DNA of 64,000 nucleotides, from the NCBI GenBank assembly GCA_022841475.1, contig JALHRJ010000021.1, positions 1-64,000 on the forward strand. Direction: 5' to 3'. A program made the translations under genes and the position numbers. This document shows, piece after piece, positions 18,003 through 26,746 of this stretch. The first letter of the stretch is position 1. Each line of letters begins with the position of its first letter. Below the pieces are notes generated by a model. It was not told where the DNA came from and did not search any database. It saw only the letters and a list, made by a program, of their open reading frames with translations. The stretch is from Cyclobacteriaceae bacterium (GTDB lineage: Bacteria > Bacteroidota > Bacteroidia > Cytophagales > Cyclobacteriaceae).

Positions 18003-18644
18003 ATGAGCTTGAAATATGAATTACAAAGTATCATTTCAGGAATTGGCAAAAATCCAAAAGGAAATCTTATTGAATCAGCAGCCTACTACCTTAGAGAAAG
18101 CGCGGAAGCAAGTAGAAACACTGAAGCAAATGAGTTCGCAAAAGATCAGGAAGCAACGCATTTGAGCAGTTGGATTGATCGCTCAGGCAGTTGGATAGAT
18201 GGCGTGAATGAAACCCGTTATTTAGCAAGAGGTGCTGAACAACGTGTATATTTAGATGATGATACACGCTATGTAATCAAGTTAAACGATTCTGTTTTTT
18301 ATGCCTACTGGCTCGATTACTTTTACAACCTCTTAATTCATAACTACCTGTTTCCGGAAACTGCCTATGAGTTGATTGGATTTTATAAGGAGGGTGAAAT
18401 TTTGCATGCTGTAGTTAAGCAGCCATTTATCGAGATCACGGAACCTACTAATCCATTGTTGGTTAAAGAGTTTTTGGTTAATAACGGATTTCAGCTTAGA
18501 AAAAATAGCGATTACTACCATAGTCAAGCGGGAATAATCCTGGAAGATTTGCACGATGAAAATGTGTTGACCAATAAAGGCACATTATTCTTTATTGATA
18601 CAACTTTTTATTTAATGCCTTCTTTTTTTGAAGATATAAAGTAG
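18003..18644 (+). CDS. protein-kinase-fold protein (putative polyvalent protein kinase type)
   Basis: This 213-residue protein has an N-terminal linker with WIDRSGSWIDGVNETRYLARG, then GAEQRVYL (glycine-loop-like), a YVIKLN strand with the expected ATP-binding Lys, a helical region, and a catalytic-loop-like LEDLHDENVL with the metal-site-like strand FFIDTTF. This matches the putative polyvalent protein kinase domain first noted in phage and plasmid polyvalent proteins. It is chromosomal here, 31 bp after the deoxyhypusine-synthase-like gene and 21 bp before argS, so co-transcription is likely. Substrate and role are unknown. Confidence 0.65.
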   Translation: MSLKYELQSIISGIGKNPKGNLIESAAYYLRESAEASRNTEANEFAKDQEATHLSSWIDRSGSWIDGVNETRYLARGAEQRVYLDDDTRYVIKLNDSVFYAYWLDYFYNLLIHNYLFPETAYELIGFYKEGEILHAVVKQPFIEITEPTNPLLVKEFLVNNGFQLRKNSDYYHSQAGIILEDLHDENVLTNKGTLFFIDTTFYLMPSFFEDIK

Positions 18645-18665
18645 TTAGAAAGAAATATAGATTCG

Positions 18666-20453
18666 ATGAACCTGGATATTAAATTACGTAAAGTCATACA
18701 AGAAGCTGTTTTAACACTGTTCAATCAATCGGTAGAGCAGTTACAACTGCAACCTACCAATATTGAATTTGAAGGTTCGCACACGCTCGTTTGTTTTCCG
18801 CTTACGCGGATTTCAAAGCTAAAGCCGGAAGAGACTGGTCTTGCCATTGGTAACTATTTGGTGGAGCATTCTGGTATTGTTGCACGCTTCAATGTGGTGA
18901 AAGGCTTTCTGAATCTGGTTATCAGCGATTCGGTTTGGATGCAGGTATTTGAATCTATTTATGCTGATCCTTCTTACGGAATCACATCTCCGACCGGAAA
19001 AGAGATTATGGTGGAGTATTCCTCGCCCAATACAAACAAACCGCTTCATCTCGGACATTTGAGAAATAATTTTCTGGGGTATTCGGTTGCCGAAATTTAC
19101 AAAGCCCTTGGCCATACAGTACATAAAGTTCAGATCATAAACGATCGCGGCATACATATCTGCAAAAGCATGGCTGCATGGAAACTTTTTGGAAATGGAG
19201 AAACGCCTGAAAGTAGTGGACTGAAAGGAGATAAGCTGGTTGGAAAATATTATGTAGAGTTTGACAGGAATTACAAAGCGCAGTGCAAACAACTTGAAGA
19301 GCAGGGTGTAAGCAAGGAGGAAGCAGAGAAGCAAGCGCCCATCATGAAACTCGCTGTGCAGATGTTGCAACAGTGGGAACAAAAAGATACTGAGACATTA
19401 AAGCTTTGGAGCACAATGAATGGTTGGGTCTATGCCGGTTTCGACTCCACCTACAAACGCATGGGCGTTGACTTTGAAAAATTGTATTACGAATCTACAA
19501 CTTATTTATTGGGCAAAGATGAGGTATTGCGGGGTGTTGAACAAGGCGTATTCTTTAAAAAGGAAGATGGCTCCGTGTGGGTTGACTTGACTGCAGATGG
19601 ACTTGATCAAAAGGTGTTGCTGCGTTCGGATGGTACTTCTGTTTACATGACACAGGACATTGGTACAGCTATTCTGCGTTTCCGCGATTTCCCAAAAATT
19701 GAAGGGCAGGTTTATACCGTGGGTAACGAACAGGAATATCACTTTAAGGTGTTGTTTTTGATTCTCGGTAAGCTTGGTTATGAATGGGCAAAAAAATGTT
19801 ATCATTTGTCATACGGCATGGTGGATTTACCAACCGGCAAAATGAAAAGTCGTGAGGGCACAGTAGTAGATGCCGATGACCTGATGGATGAAATGGTGGA
19901 AGAAGCCGAGAAGCAAACCCGTGAGTTGGGAAAGATTGAAGACTCTACTGAGCAGGAGATTAGAGATCTATCAGAGATGATTGGGCTGGGCGCGTTGAAA
20001 TTTTTCTTGCTCAAAGTTGATCCTAAGAAACGCATGCTGTTTGATCCCAGCGAATCGATTCAGTTACAAGGTCATACCGGTCCGTTCATTCAATACACGC
20101 ATGCGCGGATTAAATCTATCTTAAGAAAGGCAGACTCGTTAAATATTCAACCCGATGTTGCTTCGCTAAAGAATGTAACTTCGCTAGAGCCTGCCGAGCG
20201 TGAAGTAATTTTTAAGATTAATCAATATTCAACTAAGCTACAGGAGGCCGCCCGCGAATATTCGCCAGCGGTGGTAGCCAACTTTGCTTATGAACTAGCA
20301 AAAGAATATAACCAGTTTTATCAGGCCATTCCTATTTTTAATGAGGCAGATCACGCTAAGTTAAAATTCAGAATTGCCTTTTCGCAGGTTGCAGCCGACA
20401 CGATTAAAAAGGCAATGCGACTCTTGGGGATTCAGGTTCCGGAAAAAATGTAA
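18666..20453 (+). CDS. argS: arginyl-tRNA synthetase
   Basis: This 595-residue class Ia synthetase has the N-terminal Add-1 domain, the HIGH motif as HLGHLRN after SSPNTNKP, the KMSKS-equivalent GKMKSREG, and a C-terminal DALR anticodon-binding domain with GHTGPFIQYTHARI. It charges tRNA-Arg with arginine in the cytoplasm. It lies 21 bp after the kinase-like gene, perhaps as the third gene of a three-gene unit. Nothing is missing or truncated. Confidence 0.97.
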   Translation: MNLDIKLRKVIQEAVLTLFNQSVEQLQLQPTNIEFEGSHTLVCFPLTRISKLKPEETGLAIGNYLVEHSGIVARFNVVKGFLNLVISDSVWMQVFESIYADPSYGITSPTGKEIMVEYSSPNTNKPLHLGHLRNNFLGYSVAEIYKALGHTVHKVQIINDRGIHICKSMAAWKLFGNGETPESSGLKGDKLVGKYYVEFDRNYKAQCKQLEEQGVSKEEAEKQAPIMKLAVQMLQQWEQKDTETLKLWSTMNGWVYAGFDSTYKRMGVDFEKLYYESTTYLLGKDEVLRGVEQGVFFKKEDGSVWVDLTADGLDQKVLLRSDGTSVYMTQDIGTAILRFRDFPKIEGQVYTVGNEQEYHFKVLFLILGKLGYEWAKKCYHLSYGMVDLPTGKMKSREGTVVDADDLMDEMVEEAEKQTRELGKIEDSTEQEIRDLSEMIGLGALKFFLLKVDPKKRMLFDPSESIQLQGHTGPFIQYTHARIKSILRKADSLNIQPDVASLKNVTSLEPAEREVIFKINQYSTKLQEAAREYSPAVVANFAYELAKEYNQFYQAIPIFNEADHAKLKFRIAFSQVAADTIKKAMRLLGIQVPEKM

Positions 20454-20537
20454 CCTGTAAATCCGGTAGGCCGTGAATGATCGTAGAAAGAACATTTGCC
20501 TATCTAAAGTTGTTGTACCTTCATAAAACTTAATCCT

Positions 20538-21032
20538 ATGAAATTAATTGTAAGCTTTTTCTTTTTGATTTTTATGATACCCGCCTCAATTTATGACTTC
20601 AAAATAGCTTCGCTTGATGGAAAGAGCGTTGATTTCTCAGCTTATAAGGGTAAAACCTTGTTAATTGTAAACACGGCCTCAAAGTGTGGCTATACTCCGC
20701 AATATGATGAATTGCAAAAGTTGCACGAACAGTTTGGTAGCAAGATTACCATCTTAGGGTTTCCAGCCAATAACTTTGGCGGTCAGGAACCCGGCACCAA
20801 TTTGCAGATTGCTGAATTCTGCCAGAAAAACTATGGGGTGTCATTTCAGATGTTTGAAAAAATTTCTGTTAAAGGTGCCGATCAACATCCTCTGTATGCC
20901 TGGCTAAAAGAAAAGACCGGTCAGGAACCCAGCTGGAATTTTTGTAAATACCTTGTGAAGCCCGATGGCACCGTTACTTTTTTTAAGTCATCGGTAAGTC
21001 CGTTGGACTCCCAGATTACCGGAGCACTTTAG
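20538..21032 (+). CDS. glutathione-peroxidase family thiol peroxidase, copy 1
   Basis: This 164-residue protein has a short N-terminal hydrophobic segment that may direct export, then SLDGKSVDF, the peroxidatic Cys in NTASKCGYT, FPANNFGGQEPG with the conserved Gln, a resolving-type Cys in AEFCQKNYG, and WNFCKYLV with the conserved Trp and Asn. It uses Cys, not selenocysteine, and most bacterial members reduce peroxides with thioredoxin. A close paralogue starts 7 bp downstream. The pair reads as a tandem duplication. Confidence 0.92.
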   Translation: MKLIVSFFFLIFMIPASIYDFKIASLDGKSVDFSAYKGKTLLIVNTASKCGYTPQYDELQKLHEQFGSKITILGFPANNFGGQEPGTNLQIAEFCQKNYGVSFQMFEKISVKGADQHPLYAWLKEKTGQEPSWNFCKYLVKPDGTVTFFKSSVSPLDSQITGAL

Positions 21033-21039
21033 TAATCAA

Positions 21040-21600
21040 ATGAAAATAAAAATTACACTTCTAATTTTAGCCGCCATGGGCCTGTCTGCATTTTTAGCAT
21101 CAAAACTTTCCGGAAGTAAAAAGGAGCAGGGACCGATTGCCGCTTCGATCTATGATTTTAAGATCAACGGTCTTGATGGAAAAGAGATTGATTTTTCGAA
21201 ATACAAAGGGAAGAAGATTCTTATTGTCAATACCGCCTCTAAATGTGGAAAGACCCCACAATATGCAGGACTGGAAAAATTACACGAGCAATTTGGTAGC
21301 AAAGTCAATGTATTAGGTTTTCCAGCCAATAACTTCCTTTGGCAGGAGCCGGGAAGCAGCGAAGAAATTGCAGCCTTCTGCGAACGGAATTATGGAGTAC
21401 AGTTTCAGATGTTTGAAAAGGTTTCTGTGAAGGGAAATGATCAACATCCCCTTTATCAATGGCTTGAAGCTAAGACCGGTAAAAAACCAGATTGGAATTT
21501 TGCGAAGTATCTTATAAGTGAAGATGGCACCCAGGTAACTTTTTTTAGCTCTTCCGTTCAGCCACTCGAACAAACCCTTGTCGATAAAATTTTAAACTAA
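21040..21600 (+). CDS. glutathione-peroxidase family thiol peroxidase, copy 2
   Basis: This 186-residue protein is about 60% similar to its upstream neighbour by eye. It has an N-terminal TM/signal anchor (about 1-24), GLDGKEIDF, the peroxidatic Cys in NTASKCGKT, FPANNFLWQEPG, Cys in AAFCERNYG and WNFAKYLI. Compared with copy 1 it has a longer anchored N-terminus, and the Cys of WNFCKY is Ala (WNFAKY). Both paralogues likely reduce peroxides at the envelope. The 7-bp gap implies an operon. Confidence 0.92.
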   Translation: MKIKITLLILAAMGLSAFLASKLSGSKKEQGPIAASIYDFKINGLDGKEIDFSKYKGKKILIVNTASKCGKTPQYAGLEKLHEQFGSKVNVLGFPANNFLWQEPGSSEEIAAFCERNYGVQFQMFEKVSVKGNDQHPLYQWLEAKTGKKPDWNFAKYLISEDGTQVTFFSSSVQPLEQTLVDKILN

Positions 21601-21775
21601 GGAAGTTTAAAAAAACTCCTTTCAACGTAACCCATTGCTGTTCTTGTATTCAAAAAGTAATCCGTTTATCGTCTAAAATGGACATTGGTAGTGGCTTGGT
21701 GTGGGTTATCCAACCCTTGATCAGGAACGGCTATTATATGCGTACCTTTGTCCAAAATATTAATTGGTCAATAAA

Positions 21776-22561
21776 ATGAAAACGCATAAGTTATTTATCG
21801 GGGTAAGTTTAATCTTGATGGCAGGAATACTGATTCTTTCCTGTTCTGAAGAAAGTAAATCATCTCGTCTTGAGATTCGCTTAACTGATGCGCCCGGAGA
21901 TTATGAGGAAGTGAACATTGATATTCAGGAAGTCAGGGTGCATGCAAGTGAAGGTGAACAAAGCAGTGGCTGGCAATCTCTTGATATCGATAAAGGTGTT
22001 TATAACCTGTTGGATTTTACCAACGGACTCGATACGTTGTTAGGCGCTGCGGAACTTCCGGTGGGGCGGATTTCTCAGGTACGGTTAATCCTGGGAAACA
22101 ACAATACCTTAAAGGAGAATGGTCAGCTTCATGATTTATCGACTCCGAGTGCACAACAATCCGGGTTGAAGTTAAATGTACAGGCGGTTCTTACAGAAGG
22201 AATTACCTACACAATTCTGTTGGATTTTGATGTAGCCCGGTCTATCCTAAAAACCGGAAATGGTAGTTACAAGTTGAAACCCGTTATCCGGGCTATTACC
22301 GAAGCCACCAGCGGTGCCATTGAAGGCACAGTTTCTATTCCGCAATCAACACCCGCAGTTTATGCAATAAATAATCAGGATACAGTGGGGACTTCATTTG
22401 CTAATGAACTTGGCAAATTTATGATCAAAGGGGTGCCTGCAGGAACTTATACACTGTCCTTTGCCCCGGCCACCGGGTATTTAATTGAAGACATCGATGG
22501 CGTAGTGGTTACAACAGGCAGTGTTACCAAGGTTGGTGAGATAGTGGTAACAGAAGATTAG
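21776..22561 (+). CDS. DUF4382 lipoprotein with carboxypeptidase-regulatory-like domain
   Basis: Starting at the ATG at 21776, this 261-residue lipoprotein (ILILSC lipobox) contains a DUF4382 domain beginning LEIRLTDAPGDYEEVNIDIQ. It carries the family's hallmark TDAPG motif and VRLIL strand. A C-terminal Greek-key carboxypeptidase-like domain (GAIEGTVSIPQSTPAVYA, then MIKGVPAGTYTLSFAP) follows. Both domains are typical of extracellular or surface proteins of Bacteroidota. A TTG start 12 bp upstream is possible but weaker. No enzymatic function is known. Confidence 0.85.
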   Translation: MKTHKLFIGVSLILMAGILILSCSEESKSSRLEIRLTDAPGDYEEVNIDIQEVRVHASEGEQSSGWQSLDIDKGVYNLLDFTNGLDTLLGAAELPVGRISQVRLILGNNNTLKENGQLHDLSTPSAQQSGLKLNVQAVLTEGITYTILLDFDVARSILKTGNGSYKLKPVIRAITEATSGAIEGTVSIPQSTPAVYAINNQDTVGTSFANELGKFMIKGVPAGTYTLSFAPATGYLIEDIDGVVVTTGSVTKVGEIVVTED

Positions 22562-22585
22562 CTTTTCAAATCAAAAACTTAAGTT

Positions 22586-22613
22586 AAGGATGACACTCAA
22601 GTCATCCTTTTTT
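22586..22613 (+). terminator. intrinsic terminator after the DUF4382 gene
   Basis: AAGGATGAC / GTCATCCTT is a perfect 9-bp stem with an ACTCAA loop and a T-tract. Confidence 0.9.
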
Positions 22614-22734
22614 ATTGGTTCCTTTTTTCACCCCCAAAAAACTCCGGTTTCACCGACTTTTGGTGACTGATAACCCGAATCGCCTCGCCTTAAGCATGTT
22701 TACTCCGTTCTTTTGGGTAAACAAACACAGCATT

Positions 22735-23466
22735 ATGAGCAACGATAAGAAAAAAATGAGCAGCAGCTTCTGGGTGGGCGCTATCATTCTGGCCATTGGA
22801 TCTTTATTACTTCTTGATCGGCTGGATCTACTTTATTTTCCGGGCTGGTTATTTTCATGGAAAACCTTTTTAATCGCCCTCGGACTAATTATCGGTATCA
22901 ATAAGAAGTTTGAAGGCATTGGATGGTTCGTGATGATTTTGATCGGTGGTTTTTTCCTGATTGATGATATTCCTGGCTTCCCATATGATATCGATCGCTA
23001 TGCATTTCCCGTAGGCGTAATCATTGTAGGTGTTTTTATTTTGGGTCGCTCCATCTGGGGTTCAACCCAGCGCGAAGCAAGAAAGTCTTTGTGGGGAGAT
23101 GGTGTAATAACCACCGATGAAGGCGGAGAAGATTATTTTGATTTGACTACTGTATTTGGTGGCACCAAGAAGAAAGTGTTTTCAAAAAGATTCAAAGGCG
23201 GGGAGACGACTACCATTTTTGGTGGCACGGACATAGATCTCACACAAGCCGATATCGAAGGCACGGTGGTGGTTGATGTAGTTCAATTATTTGGCGGTGT
23301 TAAGCTGGTGGTTCCTGCCAACTGGGAATTAAAATCGGATGTCACTGCGATTCTGGGCGGCTTCGATGATAAGCGTACTACACCGCAGGGTCCGCCATCA
23401 GGCAAAAAATTGATCGTCACTGGTTTTGTTATGTTCGGTGGGATTGAAGTAAAGAGCTACAACTAA
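22735..23466 (+). CDS. LiaF-like membrane protein
   Basis: Read from the ATG at 22735, this 243-residue protein has three or four N-terminal TM helices (about 10-110) of the LiaI-LiaF-like TM type. A C-terminal beta-helical LiaF-like domain follows with repeated FGG blocks: TTVFGGTKKKVFSKRF, TIFGGTDIDLT, VQLFGGVKLVVP and VMFGGIEVKS. LiaF-type domains occur in envelope-stress sensing of cell-wall antibiotics. An upstream TTG in frame (22615) would add 40 residues overlapping a terminator T-tract and is rejected. It lies 11 bp before the DUF4288 gene, probably as an operon. Confidence 0.85.
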   Translation: MSNDKKKMSSSFWVGAIILAIGSLLLLDRLDLLYFPGWLFSWKTFLIALGLIIGINKKFEGIGWFVMILIGGFFLIDDIPGFPYDIDRYAFPVGVIIVGVFILGRSIWGSTQREARKSLWGDGVITTDEGGEDYFDLTTVFGGTKKKVFSKRFKGGETTTIFGGTDIDLTQADIEGTVVVDVVQLFGGVKLVVPANWELKSDVTAILGGFDDKRTTPQGPPSGKKLIVTGFVMFGGIEVKSYN

Positions 23467-23477
23467 TTCAACACTAC

Positions 23478-23726
23478 ATGAATTGGTATATGGCAAAGTT
23501 GATGTTTCAAGGTAAAGGGAGTGGGGAAGCCAGCTCTCAACGCCAGCAAGAACAATGGCGTTTAATACGAGCTGATGAAATGGCATGGGCTATTGAAAAG
23601 GCAACAGTATTAGGTTGGTTGGAGCAACAAGGCACCGATGAAGACGCACATCAATTTCTTGGTGTGACTGAGATTCTACAAATACCAACTCTTGAAGATG
23701 GGGCTCAACTTCATCATTCAATTTAA
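23478..23726 (+). CDS. DUF4288 domain protein
   Basis: This 82-residue protein begins MNWYMAKLMFQ and contains QEQWRLIRADEMAWAIEKATVLG and, near the end, GVTEILQI. This matches DUF4288, a small alpha/beta domain of unknown role found in Bacteroidota. It is cytoplasmic by sequence, with no signal peptide. The start codon is 11 bp after the LiaF-like gene's stop. Function unknown. Confidence 0.75.
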   Translation: MNWYMAKLMFQGKGSGEASSQRQQEQWRLIRADEMAWAIEKATVLGWLEQQGTDEDAHQFLGVTEILQIPTLEDGAQLHHSI

Positions 23727-23767
23727 CTTGATAAACTTTCTTTGAGTTCCTAACCCTCAAGAAGGTA

Positions 23768-23810
23768 TAAAATAAAAACGGGGAAAGATCAATTGCTTGA
23801 CTTTCCCCGT
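23768..23810 (-). terminator. hairpin with T-tract on the minus strand (candidate terminator)
   Basis: ACGGGGAAAG / CTTTCCCCGT is a perfect 10-bp stem with a loop of about 13 nt. On the plus strand it is followed by CTCATTG, not a T-run. On the minus strand it is followed by TTTTTATTTTAT. It therefore looks like a terminator for a leftward transcript, although no annotated leftward gene lies upstream of it. It could also act weakly for the DUF4288 gene. Confidence 0.55.
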
Positions 23811-24333
23811 CTCATTGTACGTCAACCGTAGCTGAAGTACAATCCTAAACTGCTTTTTAATCTGGTAAAATCTGCCCCGGTTACTTCACAACAACCGTTC
23901 TCAACTTCCTGTCAGCACCTACTTTCCGAAGAGAGTCTGCCACCGACACAACCATTCCACTCCGCTTTTTTGAGATTACTTTCCGGAGAAAATAATTTTT
24001 TGTTTTTCGATGCGGTTTGATCTCCTGATCAAAAATTCAACTTAGTGATATGAAGGTAATATAGAAATTGACTAGCACAAGAAAAATAGTAAAAAAGAAA
24101 CACACAACTTATTCACCTACTTATCAACAATAGGTAAGTATTACTAATCCTGCTTTTTACAAGCATTTCTTTAATCTAAGTTTCAAGTCATTGGTGTAAA
24201 TACTCTTTTCATTCTGCTTAAATGTATGTCTTGCATTTTTAAGATTCCCACACTTGTGATATTTTTAAATAGCTTAAGGGGATCACCGATCTTTTATGAC
24301 AAAAATCATCTTTTGCCCTAATTAGAGTCATAA
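23811..24333. other. 523-bp intergenic region without an assigned gene
   Basis: No convincing protein gene was found. The minus strand carries a basic open stretch (stop at 23881-23883, in-frame ATG at 23955, open for about 50 codons without another start) that runs toward the leftward terminator at 23768-23810, so a small RNA or peptide is possible. The remainder is AT-rich DNA upstream of ccoNO, where the oxidase promoter and any oxygen-responsive operator should lie. I saw no perfect TTGAT-N4-ATCAA FNR-like site. Confidence 0.4.
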
Positions 24334-24361
24334 TTGTGTCAAACGGGTACTTCTACTTTTA
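24334..24361 (+). promoter_or_regulatory. candidate ccoNO promoter
   Basis: A TTG (24334-24336) lies 17 bp before TACTTTTA (24354-24361), one base off the Bacteroidota -7 consensus TAnnTTTG, and about 35 bp before the ccoNO start codon. The spacing is close to the -33/-7 arrangement. Inferred from sequence only. Confidence 0.4.
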
Positions 24362-24396
24362 GCCTTTGTAAACAGACCTAAACCCTGCTCTTATCT

Positions 24397-26532
24397 ATGG
24401 AACTTGAAAAAATCCACTACGACAACAAAATTGTCAAAGCATTTATTATCGCCACAGTCATTTTTGGCATTGTGGGGATGTCCGTAGGCTTATTAGCCGC
24501 TATCCAACTGTTCTATCCCATTGCCAACTTTGATTTGCAGTACACTTCGTTTGGAAGGATCAGACCACTGCATACAAATGCTGTAATTTTTGCTTTTGTA
24601 GGCAATGCCATGTTTGCCGGGGTATACTACAGCATGCAGCGGTTGCTGAAAGCCCGCATGTTTAACGACTCTCTTAGTTGGATCCACTTCTGGGGTTGGC
24701 AACTAATCATCCTTGCGGCTGCCATCACACTCCCGCTGGGAATGACAACCTCGAAAGAATATTCAGAACTTGAATGGCCGATCGATATTGCCATTGCTCT
24801 TATCTGGGTAGTGTTTGGTATCAACATGATTGGCACAATTATCAAACGCAGAGAGCAGCACATGTATGTGGCCATCTGGTTTTACATTGCCACGTTTGTA
24901 ACCGTGGCGGTGCTTCACATTGTTAATTCATTCGAAATGCCGGTAACTTTATTTAAAAGTTATTCCGCATATGCAGGTGTACAGGATGCATTGGTGCAGT
25001 GGTGGTATGGTCACAATGCTGTTGCCTTCTTTCTAACTACACCGTACCTGGGTATGATGTATTACTTCTTACCCAAAGCTGCAAACCGGCCCGTTTATTC
25101 CTATCGACTTTCCATCATTCACTTTTGGTCTTTAATATTTATTTATATCTGGGCAGGACCGCACCACTTATTATATACTGCGTTACCGGATTGGGCTCAA
25201 TCGTTAGGTGTCGTGTTTTCCATTATGCTCATCGCGCCTTCGTGGGGTGGTATGCTTAATGGGTTGTTCACCCTGCGGGGTGCCTGGGATCGGGTGCGGG
25301 AAGATGCCGTGCTTAAGTTTATGGTTGTAGCCGTTACAGCATATGGTATGGCTACTTTGGAAGGACCTCTTCTTTCATTGAAAAATGTAAATGCCATCAC
25401 GCACTATACCGACTGGATTGTTGCCCACGTGCACGTTGGTGGTTTGGGTTGGAATGGCTTCCTGATCTTCGGTATGTTGTATTGGGTAATCCCACGGATG
25501 TGGAATACCAAGCTCTATTCATCCAAACTTGCTAATCTGCATTTCTGGATCGGAACGTTAGGTATCGTGTTTTATGCACTCCCGATGTACATCGGTGGTG
25601 TGGTTCAAAGTCTGATGTGGAAAGAATTCGCAGCAGATGGATTCCTGAAGTATCAAAACTTTTTGGAAACAACCACACAAATTTTGCCCATGTATATTTT
25701 GCGGGCAGTAGGTGGGACGTTGTACCTGACGGGCGTGTTTATCATGACGTACAACTTACTCAAAACAGCGGCCTCAGGAAAATTTGTAGCCAACGAAGAA
25801 GCAGAAGTGGCCCCTATGGCCAAAGTAACCTCTACCGGTGGTAACTGGCACCATGTTCTCGAGCGTAAGCCAGTTTTGTTTACTGTATTGGCATTGGTTG
25901 CGGTATTGATAGGTGGCATCATCGAATTGGTACCCACCTTCCTGATCAAATCAAATGTACCCACAATAGCAAGCGTAAAACCATATACACCTCTCGAATT
26001 GCATGGCCGTGATATTTATATCCGTGAAGGTTGTGTTGGTTGTCATTCCCAAATGATCCGACCATTCCGCTCAGAGGTGCAACGTTATGATCCTAAAGGA
26101 GGCGAGTATTCCAAGGCGGGTGAATATGTATATGATCATCCTTTCCTATGGGGATCAAAAAGAACGGGTCCTGATTTGCATCGAACCGGTGGTAAATATG
26201 CCGATAGCTGGCACTTCCGCCACATGCTAACTCCGGGCGAAGTAAGTACGGGTTCGATTATGCCGGCTTATCCCTGGTTGTATGAACAACAAATTAATAA
26301 GGACATTACCGCTTCTATGATCAATGCGTTACGCACGGTGGGTGTACCCTACGAAGAGGGATATGAAGACCGCGCCAATGAAGATTTGGATAAACAGGCG
26401 AACCGGATTGTTGAAGGCCTTCAATTGGAAGGACTTGAAACAAGCAGCGATGCCGAGATTGTTGCCTTGATTGCTTACCTGCAGCGGTTAGGTACGGACA
26501 TTAAGCTGGAGAAAGTGGCCACTAATCAATAA
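24397..26532 (+). CDS. ccoNO: cbb3-type cytochrome c oxidase, fused subunits I and II
   Basis: This 711-residue fusion has residues about 1-470 as CcoN (haem-copper subunit I) with many TM helices. The ligand motifs are RIRPLHTNAV (low-spin haem His), WWYGHNAVAFF and GPHHLLYT (CuB His) and VAHVHVGGLGWNG (haem ligands). Residues about 500-711 are CcoO, a membrane-anchored monohaem cytochrome c with GCVGCHSQM and the distal Met in GSIMPAYPWL. The enzyme is a high-affinity terminal oxidase for low oxygen. The N-O fusion is known in Bacteroidota. The ccoQ-like, ccoP, ccoG and ccoH genes follow in order. Confidence 0.97.
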   Translation: MELEKIHYDNKIVKAFIIATVIFGIVGMSVGLLAAIQLFYPIANFDLQYTSFGRIRPLHTNAVIFAFVGNAMFAGVYYSMQRLLKARMFNDSLSWIHFWGWQLIILAAAITLPLGMTTSKEYSELEWPIDIAIALIWVVFGINMIGTIIKRREQHMYVAIWFYIATFVTVAVLHIVNSFEMPVTLFKSYSAYAGVQDALVQWWYGHNAVAFFLTTPYLGMMYYFLPKAANRPVYSYRLSIIHFWSLIFIYIWAGPHHLLYTALPDWAQSLGVVFSIMLIAPSWGGMLNGLFTLRGAWDRVREDAVLKFMVVAVTAYGMATLEGPLLSLKNVNAITHYTDWIVAHVHVGGLGWNGFLIFGMLYWVIPRMWNTKLYSSKLANLHFWIGTLGIVFYALPMYIGGVVQSLMWKEFAADGFLKYQNFLETTTQILPMYILRAVGGTLYLTGVFIMTYNLLKTAASGKFVANEEAEVAPMAKVTSTGGNWHHVLERKPVLFTVLALVAVLIGGIIELVPTFLIKSNVPTIASVKPYTPLELHGRDIYIREGCVGCHSQMIRPFRSEVQRYDPKGGEYSKAGEYVYDHPFLWGSKRTGPDLHRTGGKYADSWHFRHMLTPGEVSTGSIMPAYPWLYEQQINKDITASMINALRTVGVPYEEGYEDRANEDLDKQANRIVEGLQLEGLETSSDAEIVALIAYLQRLGTDIKLEKVATNQ

Positions 26533-26543
26533 TACTTACAGCT

Positions 26544-26741
26544 ATGTATAAAAACATTCTTCAAACTATCGATCACGTAGCTATCTGGCCATTGATCTCA
26601 CTGAGTATCTTTTTTGTCTTTTTTATTGTGTTGCTCTGGTGGGTATTCACAGCCGACAAAGCCTTTATTGACGAAATGAGCCGAAAGCCACTTCAGGATG
26701 GATCCGAATTAAATCATGATGCAGAACCTTTAAATCTATAA
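26544..26741 (+). CDS. ccoQ: CcoQ/FixQ-like small cbb3 oxidase subunit
   Basis: This 65-residue protein has a single TM helix (about 15-36, WPLISLSIFFVFFIVLLWWVF), with an acidic, hydrophilic C-terminus starting TADKAFIDEMSRKPL. Size, topology and position between ccoNO and ccoP (11 and 5 bp gaps) match CcoQ, which stabilises the oxidase. Primary-sequence similarity in this family is low, so the name rests on context. Confidence 0.8.
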   Translation: MYKNILQTIDHVAIWPLISLSIFFVFFIVLLWWVFTADKAFIDEMSRKPLQDGSELNHDAEPLNL

Positions 26742-26746
26742 GCGCT

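Noticed and set aside
22615-22734. 40-codon extension of the LiaF-like protein from TTG
   Set aside because: It starts right at the terminator T-tract of the previous gene and would place a non-TM leader before the first TM helix.
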